Shown here: positions 43,309 to 50,914 of the stretch, one piece after another
How positions within the stretch are numbered: the stretch's first letter is position 1
Layout of the letters: each line of letters starts with the position of its first letter
Assembly (NCBI GenBank): GCA_018242485.1
Contig: JAFEBV010000041.1
Coordinates: 62,001 to 126,000, forward strand
Reading direction: 5' to 3'
Length of the DNA: 64,000 nucleotides
Origin: Pseudomonadota bacterium
GTDB lineage: Bacteria > Pseudomonadota > Gammaproteobacteria > Xanthomonadales > Xanthomonadaceae
Notes under the pieces: generated by a model
Databases searched by the model: none
What the model saw: only the letters and a program-made list of their open reading frames with translations
Told to the model about the DNA's origin: nothing
Made by a program: the position numbers and the translations under genes

Positions 43309-44261
43309 GCGTGGAAATCCTTCAGGGCGTTGTCGAAATCGGGCGGCGTGCCGATGGCGCGGGCATCGAGTGCGCGGTCGATGCGCTTGACGAGACCGGC
43401 CAGCACCTTGCCGGGACCGCATTCGATGACCTGCGTGGCACCGCGGTCGCGCAGTTCCTGCACGCAACCGGTCCACTGCACCGGCTGATACAACTGCCGC
43501 GCCAGCGCGTCGCGGATCGCGGCAACATCATCGAAGCTGCGCACGTCGGCGTTCTGGATCACCGGGATCGAGGGCGCCTGCCATGCGATCGACGCCATGC
43601 GTTCGGCGAGCCTGTCCGCCGCGCCGCGCATCAACGCGGTATGCGAGGGCACCGACACCGGCAGCTTCACCGCCTTGCGCACGCCGCGCTGCGCCAGATG
43701 CGCCAGCGCGCGATCCACCGCTGCCGCGTGGCCGGCGATCACGGTCTGGCCGGGGCTGTTGAAGTTGGCGGGCGCCACGATTTCGTCGCCGGCCACCAGT
43801 TCGCACGCCTCGGCGATCAGTTCATCCTCAGCACCCAGCACAGCCGCCATCGCGCCCACGCCGGGCGGTACCGCTTCCTGCATCAGCCGCCCGCGTTCAC
43901 GCACGAGCGCTGCGGCATTGTGCAGCGACAACGCACCGGCGGCGACCAGCGCGGTGTATTCGCCGAGGCTGTGCCCGGCCAGCAACGCCGGCCGCACGCC
44001 ACCGGCGGCCTGCCACGCCCGCCATGCGCCGATCCCGGCAGCCAACAAGGCCGGCTGGGTGAACTCCGTGCGGTTGAGTTCGGTCTCGGGCCCGTCCTGC
44101 GACAGTTTCCACAGATCCACACCAGCCCCGTCCGAGGCTTCGGCGAAGGACTCGCGCACCTGCAGATGCGCGGCGGCCAGATCGGCCAGCATGCCCACGG
44201 CCTGCGAACCCTGGCCTGGGAAGACGAAGGCGAGCTTGGGGGAAACGGTGGCGGAGGACAT
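43305..44261 (-). CDS. fabD: Malonyl-CoA:ACP transacylase
   Basis: A 318-residue protein that moves malonyl groups from CoA to ACP. It has FVFPGQGSQAVGM, TQPALLAAG, the catalytic serine in LAGHSLGEYTALVAAG (about residue 96), NFNSPGQTVIAG and the active His in LPVSVPSHTALM. Length is normal (about 310). fabH, usually upstream, is not here; the next gene on this strand is a small membrane protein 245 bases away. The interval 44262-44506 shows no gene. Confidence 0.95.
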   Translation of the reverse strand: MSSATVSPKLAFVFPGQGSQAVGMLADLAAAHLQVRESFAEASDGAGVDLWKLSQDGPETELNRTEFTQPALLAAGIGAWRAWQAAGGVRPALLAGHSLGEYTALVAAGALSLHNAAALVRERGRLMQEAVPPGVGAMAAVLGAEDELIAEACELVAGDEIVAPANFNSPGQTVIAGHAAAVDRALAHLAQRGVRKAVKLPVSVPSHTALMRGAADRLAERMASIAWQAPSIPVIQNADVRSFDDVAAIRDALARQLYQPVQWTGCVQELRDRGATQVIECGPGKVLAGLVKRIDRALDARAIGTPPDFDNALKDFHA

Positions 44262-44506
44262 TCGGAACGATCATCCACGATCTGAAGAGGCGACATTCTA
44301 ACCAACTAAGGAAAAGCTGAACCCAGCAATCGAGACAAGCTGCGCCCCGTCGTATATCAGTTCGATCGCCTGCGAGCACGGCTCGTCGAAATCGGCCTGA
44401 CCCCGCGTTGCAAGATGGCGGGCGCTTGTGGGCAGTGGGTGATATGGAATGCTTGCGTATGCGTACTCGCCTGCCTGTTGGTATGGATCCGGTATCGACT
44501 TATCAG

Positions 44507-44884
44507 TCAGTGCGGGAAGCCGTGCAGGCGCAACCCCAGATACGCCAGGCCGATGGCGATGAGGATCTGCAACACGAACGCCAGCACCGCCACGCCGATC
44601 GCGCCGACCAGCGAAACCTCCAGCACCAGCGCATACACCACGCACATGCCCAGGAACGACAACGCGAGTCCTGTGAGGCTAGCGCCCATGACGCCGAGCA
44701 GGAACTGCGCGACGATGCCGCCGAGGAACACCGCCAGCGCGCTGTGCAGCATGCCGGGACGACGCGCGTTGGCGAAGCTGGCTGCCAGCGACACCGGCAG
44801 CACGGTGAGCGCGAGCAGTACGAGGATGGCGACGATCTCGCGCCAGACGTGGTCGCTCACATGCACGGGCATGGCCAGGATCAT
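44507..44884 (-). CDS. Small integral membrane protein, function unknown
   Basis: A 125-residue protein with about four predicted membrane helices (EIVAILVLLALTVLPVSLAA, ALAVFLGGIVAQFLLGVMG, LALSFLGMCVVYALVLEV, IGVAVLAFVLQILIAIGLAYL). I do not recognise the family. ATG 44884 has CGGAG 6 bases upstream, so I prefer it to ATG 44920, whose GGAGG touches the start codon. The open frame continues to 45211 through repeats and is not likely coding there. It lies between the glutaredoxin gene and fabD on the same strand. Confidence 0.7.
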   Translation of the reverse strand: MILAMPVHVSDHVWREIVAILVLLALTVLPVSLAASFANARRPGMLHSALAVFLGGIVAQFLLGVMGASLTGLALSFLGMCVVYALVLEVSLVGAIGVAVLAFVLQILIAIGLAYLGLRLHGFPH

Positions 44885-44944
44885 GCCGAACTCCGATAAC
44901 GTGAAAGATCGCTGGACCATCCTCCTTCCAGTCCAGACTGGTTT

Positions 44945-45050
44945 GGCTCCTTCCCCCGCTTGCGGGGGAAGGCCGGGATGGGGGGAGTTTTTTCGCGTGC
45001 AATCAGCGCCCACCCCAACCCTCCCCCGCAAGCGGGGGAGGGAGTGCAGG
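44945..45050. repeat. Paired palindromic repeats
   Basis: CCTTCCCCCGC-TTG-CGGGGGAAGG (44949-44972) and CCACCCCAACCCTCCCCCGC-AAGCGGGGGAGGG (45010-45043), facing each other about 40 bases apart. The same pair, with different spacer, occurs at 42083. Confidence 0.88.
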
Positions 45051-45155
45051 TGCAGGCTCTTGCATGATTCCGGTGTGTGCCAGTCGCCACGTGTGGGATT
45101 TTTTCCGGCAACGAACTCGGGTCTGTCTTCTGGGTGCTGCGATGAGATGACGTTT

Positions 45156-46082
45156 TCAATACACCGGCACGCTGGGATCGATTTCCTTCGCCCACGCGTC
45201 GATGCCGCCATCGACGGTGTACACGTCGTGGAAGCCGAGGCTGCGGAAGTGCTCGGCGGCGCGCCGGCTGGAGCTGCCGTGGTGGCAGATGAAGGCGATC
45301 GGCACGTCCTTGGGCAGCGCCTCGATGCGCGCGCGGCTGGCGTCGTCGAGCACCTCGTGTGGCTGCGGGAACGGCGCGATGGAGCGGCCGGACACCGGGC
45401 GCACGTCGATCACGTCGATGGTGCCGGTGAGGATGCGATCGTGCAGTTCCTTCACGCTGATCGACTTCACCGGCGCGGGCGCGTTGGGGTTGCGCACCGA
45501 CAGGCCGGCACCGCGCACGTCATCGACCCAGTCCACCACCATGCCGCGCGCGCGCGGGGCGCTGGCCGGGTCGAGGTGGATCTTCAGCCCGTCGGCATCG
45601 GCCACGATCTCGCGCCCCTTCGCCGGCGCGAGCTGGAACTGCGCGTTGAACTGCGCGTCCACCGCCAGGTGCAACACCGCGCCGTCGGCATTGGTCATGG
45701 CGCTGTCGATGGCCTTGCGCGCGGCGGGCGTCACCGTGATCTGCGGCGGCGTGCGGTCGGGCGCGGGCAGGCCGAGCGCGGCGTGCAGTTCGCCGCTGTC
45801 GAACATCTCGGCGATGATGTCGCTGCCGCCGACCAGCTCGCCCTTCACATACAACTGCGGGATGGTCGGCCAGCTGCCGTATTCCTTGATGCCTTCGCGG
45901 ATCGCGCCGTCTTCCAGCACGTCCACGCTCGCATAGCGCGGCAGCAGCGAGGACAGGATGCCGGCGGCCTTGGCCGAGAACCCGCAACGCGGTGCATCCG
46001 GGCTGCCTTTCATGAACAGCACCACGGGATTGGCTTGCAGCAGGGTGTCGATGCGGGTGCGCAGGGCGGGATCGAGGGACAT
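45156..46082 (-). CDS. Monothiol glutaredoxin fused to an IscA/HesB-like region and a rhodanese domain
   Basis: A 308-residue three-part protein. Residues 1-105 are a Grx4-type glutaredoxin with the CGFS site (VVLFMKGSPDAPRCGFSAKAAG) and WPTIPQLYVKGELVGGSDII, which usually carries a [2Fe-2S] cluster with glutathione. Residues about 110-195 (ITVTPAARKAIDSAM...) resemble an A-type Fe-S carrier but lack its cysteines. Residues about 200-308 are a rhodanese with active cysteine in FICHHGSSSRRAAEHF. It is probably a Fe-S or sulfur trafficking protein of the cytosol. ATG 46082 opens the Grx domain; ATG 46112 is an in-frame alternative just after a TACAAT box. Confidence 0.88.
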   Translation of the reverse strand: MSLDPALRTRIDTLLQANPVVLFMKGSPDAPRCGFSAKAAGILSSLLPRYASVDVLEDGAIREGIKEYGSWPTIPQLYVKGELVGGSDIIAEMFDSGELHAALGLPAPDRTPPQITVTPAARKAIDSAMTNADGAVLHLAVDAQFNAQFQLAPAKGREIVADADGLKIHLDPASAPRARGMVVDWVDDVRGAGLSVRNPNAPAPVKSISVKELHDRILTGTIDVIDVRPVSGRSIAPFPQPHEVLDDASRARIEALPKDVPIAFICHHGSSSRRAAEHFRSLGFHDVYTVDGGIDAWAKEIDPSVPVY

Positions 46083-46293
46083 GGCGGTCTCGGTGGATTG
46101 CAAGGCCGTCATTGTACCTTCCCGCATGCCCGCCGCCGGGCGCCGCGCGCACCGTACGCCGTGGAATGTGTGCGCTGCGTAAAGCCAGACGTTCGCGCAT
46201 GCGATTAAACTTGAGCGCCGCCGCCCGGTCGAAGCACGCAAACCGGACGCAACGACCATTCTTTGAATTTTCTGCGAGGAGTCCCACGCCCCC

Positions 46294-47559
46294 ATGCAAA
46301 CGCGCCGTTCCCTGCCCGTCGTTCTCGCCGCCCTGCTCGCCGCAGGCACGCTCGCCACCGCCGTCATCGCCGCACCGCAGCCCACGCCCCAGCCCGCGCC
46401 GCAGCCCAAACCGATGCCGGTTCCGGCCGCGCCGGGCGCATCGTCCGACAGCGTGGCCATCCCGCCGGCACCGGACAACACCGGCAAGGCGTGGATCCTG
46501 ATGGACTACGACACCGGGCAGGTGCTGGCCTCGAAGAACCCGGACATGCGCATCGAGCCGGCCAGCCTGACCAAGATCATGACCTCGTATGTCGTTGCCG
46601 CCGAACTGGCGCACGGCAAGATCGATCCCAACCAGCCGGTGGCGATCAGCCAGCGCGCATGGAAAGAGGGCGGCGCTGGCACCGATGGCTCGTTCAGCGC
46701 CTTCGACCTCAACTCGCGGGTGCCGCTGGCCGACGTGCAGCGCGGCCTGATCATCCAGTCCGGCAACGATGCCGCGCTGGCGCTGGCCGAGCACGTCGGC
46801 GGCAGCGTCGAAGGCTTCGTCTCGCTGATGAACTCCTACGCGCAAAAACTGGGCATGAAGAACTCGCACTTCGCCAACCCGCACGGCCTGCCCAACCCCG
46901 ACCACTACACCACTGTGCACGACATCGCCATCCTCTCGCGCGCGCTGATCCACGACTACCCGGCCGAATACGCGATCTACAAGGAACGCGAATACACCTA
47001 CAACAAGATCCGCCAGTACAACCGCAACGAGTTGCTCGGCCGCGACCCGACCGTGGACGGGATCAAGACCGGCCACACCCAAGCCGCCGGCTTTTGCCTC
47101 GCCGCATCGGCCAAGCGCGGCGACCAGCGCCTGATCTCGGTGGTGGTGGGCATCGATGCGAAGAACGACAAGGACGGCTTCCGCCTGCGCGAGGATTCCA
47201 ACCTCGCCCTGCTCAACTGGGGCTTCCGCTTCTTCGAGACCCATCCGCTGTATCAGGCCAACGTGCAGCTCGCGCACCTGAAGGTGTGGAAGGGCAAGGC
47301 CGCCGATGTCGCCCTCGGGTTGACGGCGCCGGTGGAAATGGTGATCCCGCGCGGTCGCTACAACGACCTCAAGCCGGTGATGGACGTGCCCAAGAACATC
47401 GTCGCCCCGATCGCGCAGGGCCAGCGCATCGGCACCCTGCGGGTGATGCTGGACGGCAAGCCGCTGCTGGAACGCCCGCTGGTCGCTCTCAGCGCCGTGC
47501 CCGAGGCCGGTTTCTTCGGCCGCATGTGGGACGACGCGTGGATGTGGTGGGAGGGCTGA
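46294..47559 (+). CDS. dacC: D-alanyl-D-alanine carboxypeptidase (PBP5/6 type)
   Basis: A 421-residue low-mass penicillin-binding protein that trims the last D-Ala of peptidoglycan stems. After a signal peptide (residues 1-26) and a Pro-rich stretch, the three catalytic motifs are PASLTKIMT (SxxK, about residue 90), SGNDAA (SxN) and GIKTGHTQAAG (KTG). A C-terminal PBP5-like beta domain and an amphipathic anchor (GRMWDDAWMWWEG) end the protein, so it is attached to the outer face of the inner membrane. GAGGAG lies 11 bases before ATG 46294. The symbol is by similarity; dacA is equally possible. Confidence 0.93.
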   Translation: MQTRRSLPVVLAALLAAGTLATAVIAAPQPTPQPAPQPKPMPVPAAPGASSDSVAIPPAPDNTGKAWILMDYDTGQVLASKNPDMRIEPASLTKIMTSYVVAAELAHGKIDPNQPVAISQRAWKEGGAGTDGSFSAFDLNSRVPLADVQRGLIIQSGNDAALALAEHVGGSVEGFVSLMNSYAQKLGMKNSHFANPHGLPNPDHYTTVHDIAILSRALIHDYPAEYAIYKEREYTYNKIRQYNRNELLGRDPTVDGIKTGHTQAAGFCLAASAKRGDQRLISVVVGIDAKNDKDGFRLREDSNLALLNWGFRFFETHPLYQANVQLAHLKVWKGKAADVALGLTAPVEMVIPRGRYNDLKPVMDVPKNIVAPIAQGQRIGTLRVMLDGKPLLERPLVALSAVPEAGFFGRMWDDAWMWWEG

Positions 47560-47658
47560 GTCGTCCCAGGACTTTGCGGATGAAGCACCCACCGTGGCCG
47601 CCATCGGCGGCCTCGTGGGAGCGGTCAGGACGACGGGGCGCAGGGCACCCCGGTGTCG

Positions 47659-47826
47659 TCAGCGACCGCGGTTGTCGCCCTCGCCCGCCTGCGGATCGGC
47701 CTTCTGGCCGCCATCGGCATCGTGGTGCGGGTGGGGGATGTCGTGTTTGCCCATCGCGCGGCTGATGACGATCACCACGAAGGCAATGAGAAGCAGCACG
47801 ACCAGCACATACAGGTAATTGGACAA
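47659..47826 (-). CDS. Small single-pass membrane protein with a His-rich tail
   Basis: About 55 residues: a membrane helix (NYLYVLVVLLLIAFVVIVISRAM) and then a hydrophilic tail with HDIPHPHHDADGG, which could bind metal. The likely start is TTG 47826, with GGGAG 7 bases upstream; GTG 47832 is an alternative. I do not know the family. It is between dacC (convergent) and an SDR gene on the same strand. Confidence 0.5.
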   Translation of the reverse strand: MSNYLYVLVVLLLIAFVVIVISRAMGKHDIPHPHHDADGGQKADPQAGEGDNRGR

Positions 47827-47975
47827 GGGCACTCTCCCGTCAGGTCGATACCGGCGGGATCGGGCTGTGCGCGAACCTCGCCAGCATCGGTTGAAGATTA
47901 CACTCAAACCGGCTCGGCAAGCGTGCCATGCACGACGATTTCTTGCGCTGATTGCCGCGCGGCGCAGCCACGCCT

Positions 47976-48746
47976 TCAGGCCAGATACCCGCCATCCACG
48001 CTCAGGCAGGCGCCAGTAACATAACCGGCCGCCGGCGAGCACAGGAACAGCACCGCCGGGGCGATCTCGCCGGGTTGCGCGGCGCGGGCCAGCGGGATCA
48101 ACCGCGTCATCGTCGCCATCAGCTTCGCATCGGCGAGCAAGGCGCCGGCGAACTTCGTATCGGTCAGCCCCGGCAGCACCGCATTCACGCGAATGCCGTG
48201 CGCGGCCCATTCGCGCGCCATGCCCTGAGTCAGATTGACGATGCCGGCCTTGGTCATCGAATACACGCCCTGCCCGGGTGCCGGGCGGCGCGCGTTCACC
48301 GAAGCAATGTTGACGATCGTCCCGCCGCCGCGCTCGCGCATCCGTCGCGCCGCCTGCACGCTGGTCCAGAAATAACCGCGCAGGTTCACCGCCACGGTCT
48401 TGTCGAAGCTGGCCAGATCCTGCTCCAGCATCGGCCCGTAGTACGGGTTGGCGGCGGCGTTGTTGACGAGGATGTCCGGCGTGCGGCCCTGCGCATCGAG
48501 CCTGGCGAACAATGCCTCGATCGCCGCCGGCTCGCCGATGTGCATGGCCTGCGCCTGCGCACTGCCGCCGGCCTGCTCGATCGCCGCCACCGTTTCCATG
48601 CAGGATTCCGCCTTGCGGCTGGCGCAAACCACCTGCACGCCGTGCGCGGCGAGCAAGCGCGCAATCGCCGCGCCGATGCCGCGGGAGGCACCGCTGACCA
48701 GCGCGGTGCGGCCGGAGAGGTCGAATGGATCAGGAACGTCACGCAT
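47976..48746 (-). CDS. Short-chain dehydrogenase/reductase
   Basis: A 256-residue classical SDR. The cofactor motif is TALVSGASRGIGAAIA (TGxxxGxG form with Ser), followed by CASRK, which favours NADP(H); NNAAANPYYGPM replaces NNAG. The catalytic residues are in IVNIASVNARRPAPGQGVYSMTKAG (Ser, Tyr, Lys). NPYYGPMLEQDLASFDKT is typical of the DHRS4/fabG-like oxidoreductases. The substrate is unknown. ATG 48746 faces the divergent SDR at 48813 with 66 bases between, where both promoters must lie (TATGCT at 48777 for the right-hand gene). Confidence 0.88.
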   Translation of the reverse strand: MRDVPDPFDLSGRTALVSGASRGIGAAIARLLAAHGVQVVCASRKAESCMETVAAIEQAGGSAQAQAMHIGEPAAIEALFARLDAQGRTPDILVNNAAANPYYGPMLEQDLASFDKTVAVNLRGYFWTSVQAARRMRERGGGTIVNIASVNARRPAPGQGVYSMTKAGIVNLTQGMAREWAAHGIRVNAVLPGLTDTKFAGALLADAKLMATMTRLIPLARAAQPGEIAPAVLFLCSPAAGYVTGACLSVDGGYLA

Positions 48747-48812
48747 CGGCTATCGTCCTGCGCACGCCGGGACTGGTATGCTCGAACCCTAGCACGCCGT
48801 GGAGGCGATTCC

Positions 48813-49682
48813 ATGACCGGCGAACGACGCAAGGTCCTCATCACCGGCGCGGGCAGCGGCCTGGGCCGCGCGCTCGCCCAGCGCTACGCCGCCGAAGGTT
48901 GCGCGGTGGCCTGCGCCGACCTCGTCCCCGCGCGTGCGGTGGAAACCGCCGCCACCCTGCCCGGCATGGATCATCAGGCCTTCGTGGTGGACGTGGGCAG
49001 CGACAGCGGCTACAACGCGCTGTACATGGCGGTCGAACAGCATTTCGGCATGCCCGAGGTGGTGGTCAACAACGCCGGCATCGCCAGCGGCGGGCCGATG
49101 GCCAACACCACGATGAGCGAGTGGCACGATGTCATCGACATCAACCTGCTCGGCGTGGTGCGCGGCTGTCGTGCCTTCCTGCCGGCGATGCTCGCCAACG
49201 GCCGCGGGCACATCCTCAACATCGCTTCCTTCGCCGGGCTGGCCGGCGCGCCGGGGATGATGAGCTACGGCGTGGCCAAGGCCGGCGTGGTCGCGCTGTC
49301 CGAGCAACTGCGCGCGGAACTGCACGGCACCGGGGTCACGGTGTCGGTGGCCTGCCCGGCGTTCTTCCAGACCCGGTTGCTGGAAAACTTCATCGGCAAC
49401 GAGTCGGTGAAAGACGTGGCGGCGACGATGATGGAGCGCAGCCCCGACAGCCTCGACGCGGTGGCCGACCGCATCTTTGCGGCCAGCGAGCGCGGCCAGT
49501 TCATGATCCTGCCCACCCGCAACGAAGCCGCGCGCTGGCGAATGAAGCGCTGGTTCCCCGAGCGTTACTTCCACAAGCTGCTCAAGGCCACCGCGACGTT
49601 GCGCCAGCCCGCACGCATCGAGCCCTCCGCGGCACCCGCCGAACAACCGCAGGCCGACACACCGCACAAGCAGGTCGAATGA
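48813..49682 (+). CDS. Short-chain dehydrogenase with a C-terminal extension
   Basis: A 289-residue SDR: VLITGAGSGLGRALA cofactor loop, CADL, NNAGIASGGPM, and catalytic Ser and Tyr-Lys in LNIASFAGLAGAPGMMSYGVAKAG. The C-terminal about 50 residues (EAARWRMKRWFPERYFHKLLKATATL) are basic and amphipathic, as in SDRs that sit on the membrane near lipids. GGAGG 7 bases upstream sets ATG 48813. It overlaps the next gene by 4 bases, a reductase acting on lipid-type substrates in related systems, so joint lipid reduction is plausible but unproven. Confidence 0.86.
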   Translation: MTGERRKVLITGAGSGLGRALAQRYAAEGCAVACADLVPARAVETAATLPGMDHQAFVVDVGSDSGYNALYMAVEQHFGMPEVVVNNAGIASGGPMANTTMSEWHDVIDINLLGVVRGCRAFLPAMLANGRGHILNIASFAGLAGAPGMMSYGVAKAGVVALSEQLRAELHGTGVTVSVACPAFFQTRLLENFIGNESVKDVAATMMERSPDSLDAVADRIFAASERGQFMILPTRNEAARWRMKRWFPERYFHKLLKATATLRQPARIEPSAAPAEQPQADTPHKQVE

Positions 49683-50752
49683 ACGCCATAGCCACGGACG
49701 GCCATACGACGCGCTGGATGATCTATGGCGCGAACGGCTACACCGGTCGGCTGCTCGCTGCCGAGGCGGTACGCCGCGGGTTGCAGCCGGTGCTCGCCGG
49801 GCGTAGCGATGCGGTCACGGCACTCGCCAGCGAGCTGAGACTGGAATACCGCGTGTTCGATCTGGCCGATCCGGCTGCGGTGCGCGCCGGGTTGGAGGGC
49901 ATGGCGCTGGTGCTGCACTGCGCGGGGCCGTTCTCGGCGACCTGCGCGCCGATGCTGGAAGGCTGCCTCACCACCGGCACGCATTACCTGGACATCACCG
50001 GCGAAATCGACGTGTTCGCGCACTGCCATGCGCAGGATGCGCGCGCGCGCGAAGCCGGCATCCTCGTCCTGCCCGGCACCGGCTTCGACGTGGTGCCGAC
50101 CGATTGCGTCGCCGCGCAACTCAAACGCGAACTGCCCTCCGCAACCCAGCTCGTGCTCGCCTTCGAGGCCGGCGGCGGGCCCAGCCCCGGTACCGCCAAG
50201 ACCAGCGTCGAAGGGCTGGGCAACGGCGGGCGCGCACGCATCGGCGGCCAGTTGGTGCGCGTGCCGTTGGCATGGAAGACCCGCAGTTTCGAGCGCGACG
50301 GGCAGGCGCGCAGCGCCATGACCATTCCGTGGGGAGATGTGTATACCGCCTTCGTTTCCACCGGCATCCCCGACATCGCGGTGTACATGGCGGTCTCGCC
50401 CAAGACCATCGCCAACGTGCGCCGCCTGCGCCTGCTCGGCCCGCTGCTGCGCAACGGCTTCGTGCAGGGGCTGCTGAAACGGCGCGTCGAACGCCGCGTG
50501 CGTGGCCCCTCCGACGCCAAACGCGGCAACACCCTCACCCACGTCTGGGGCGAGGCGCGCGATGCGCAGGGTCGCCAAGCCCGTCGCCACCTCGTCGTGC
50601 CCAACGGCTACACGCTGACCGTGGATGCGGCACTGGGCATCGTCGTGCGCGCGCTGCGCGGCGATGTCCCAGCCGGTTTCCGCACACCTTCGCAGTGGAT
50701 GGGCGCCGACTACGTTATGGGCTTGCCGGGCGTGCGCGCGGAATCCATGTAG
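49679..50752 (+). CDS. Saccharopine dehydrogenase-like (trans-acting enoyl reductase type) oxidoreductase
   Basis: A 357-residue protein with an N-terminal Rossmann domain (WMIYGANGYTGRLLAAEAVRRGLQPVLAGR), then HCAGPFSATCAPMLEGCLTTGTHYLDITGE and LPGTGFDVVPTDCVAA, the pattern of the saccharopine dehydrogenase/reductase NADP-binding family that includes mycobacterial trans-acting enoyl reductases. The true lysine-pathway enzyme is not implied. ATG 49679 overlaps the SDR stop (ATGA). With the SDR it probably forms a two-step reductase unit on a lipid or polyketide-like substrate; no such synthase lies nearby. Confidence 0.82.
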   Translation: MNAIATDGHTTRWMIYGANGYTGRLLAAEAVRRGLQPVLAGRSDAVTALASELRLEYRVFDLADPAAVRAGLEGMALVLHCAGPFSATCAPMLEGCLTTGTHYLDITGEIDVFAHCHAQDARAREAGILVLPGTGFDVVPTDCVAAQLKRELPSATQLVLAFEAGGGPSPGTAKTSVEGLGNGGRARIGGQLVRVPLAWKTRSFERDGQARSAMTIPWGDVYTAFVSTGIPDIAVYMAVSPKTIANVRRLRLLGPLLRNGFVQGLLKRRVERRVRGPSDAKRGNTLTHVWGEARDAQGRQARRHLVVPNGYTLTVDAALGIVVRALRGDVPAGFRTPSQWMGADYVMGLPGVRAESM

Positions 50753-50914
50753 AGTGCCGGCAAGGCGCGCCTTCGGGCTGGAGGAGTCCGCCTGGCGGCG
50801 AAGGATCGCAACACAAGCTCGCAAACTGGTTCCATCGCGGAGTCGTCCGGAACGCGCGCCGCAAGCCGTTGAATGGGTTGACGGCTGCGCCCTGCGGCGG
50901 ATGCGGCCACTGCG

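Noticed and set aside
44885..45211. Long N-terminal extension of the small membrane protein at 44507
   Set aside because: It would be encoded by two facing palindromic repeats, and a good ribosome site sits before ATG 44884. Unlike tsaB, no conserved sequence lies upstream of the repeats to require translation through them.
47594..47620. Possible terminator after dacC (GGCCGCC-ATC-GGCGGCC)
   Set aside because: A perfect seven-pair stem, but the following bases are GC-rich with no T-tract, so it was not called as a terminator.
50753..50914. Possible c-di-GMP riboswitch upstream of the GGDEF-EAL gene
   Set aside because: I looked for the GEMM core pattern and its GNRA and tetraloop-receptor parts and could not find them in this 162-base interval.
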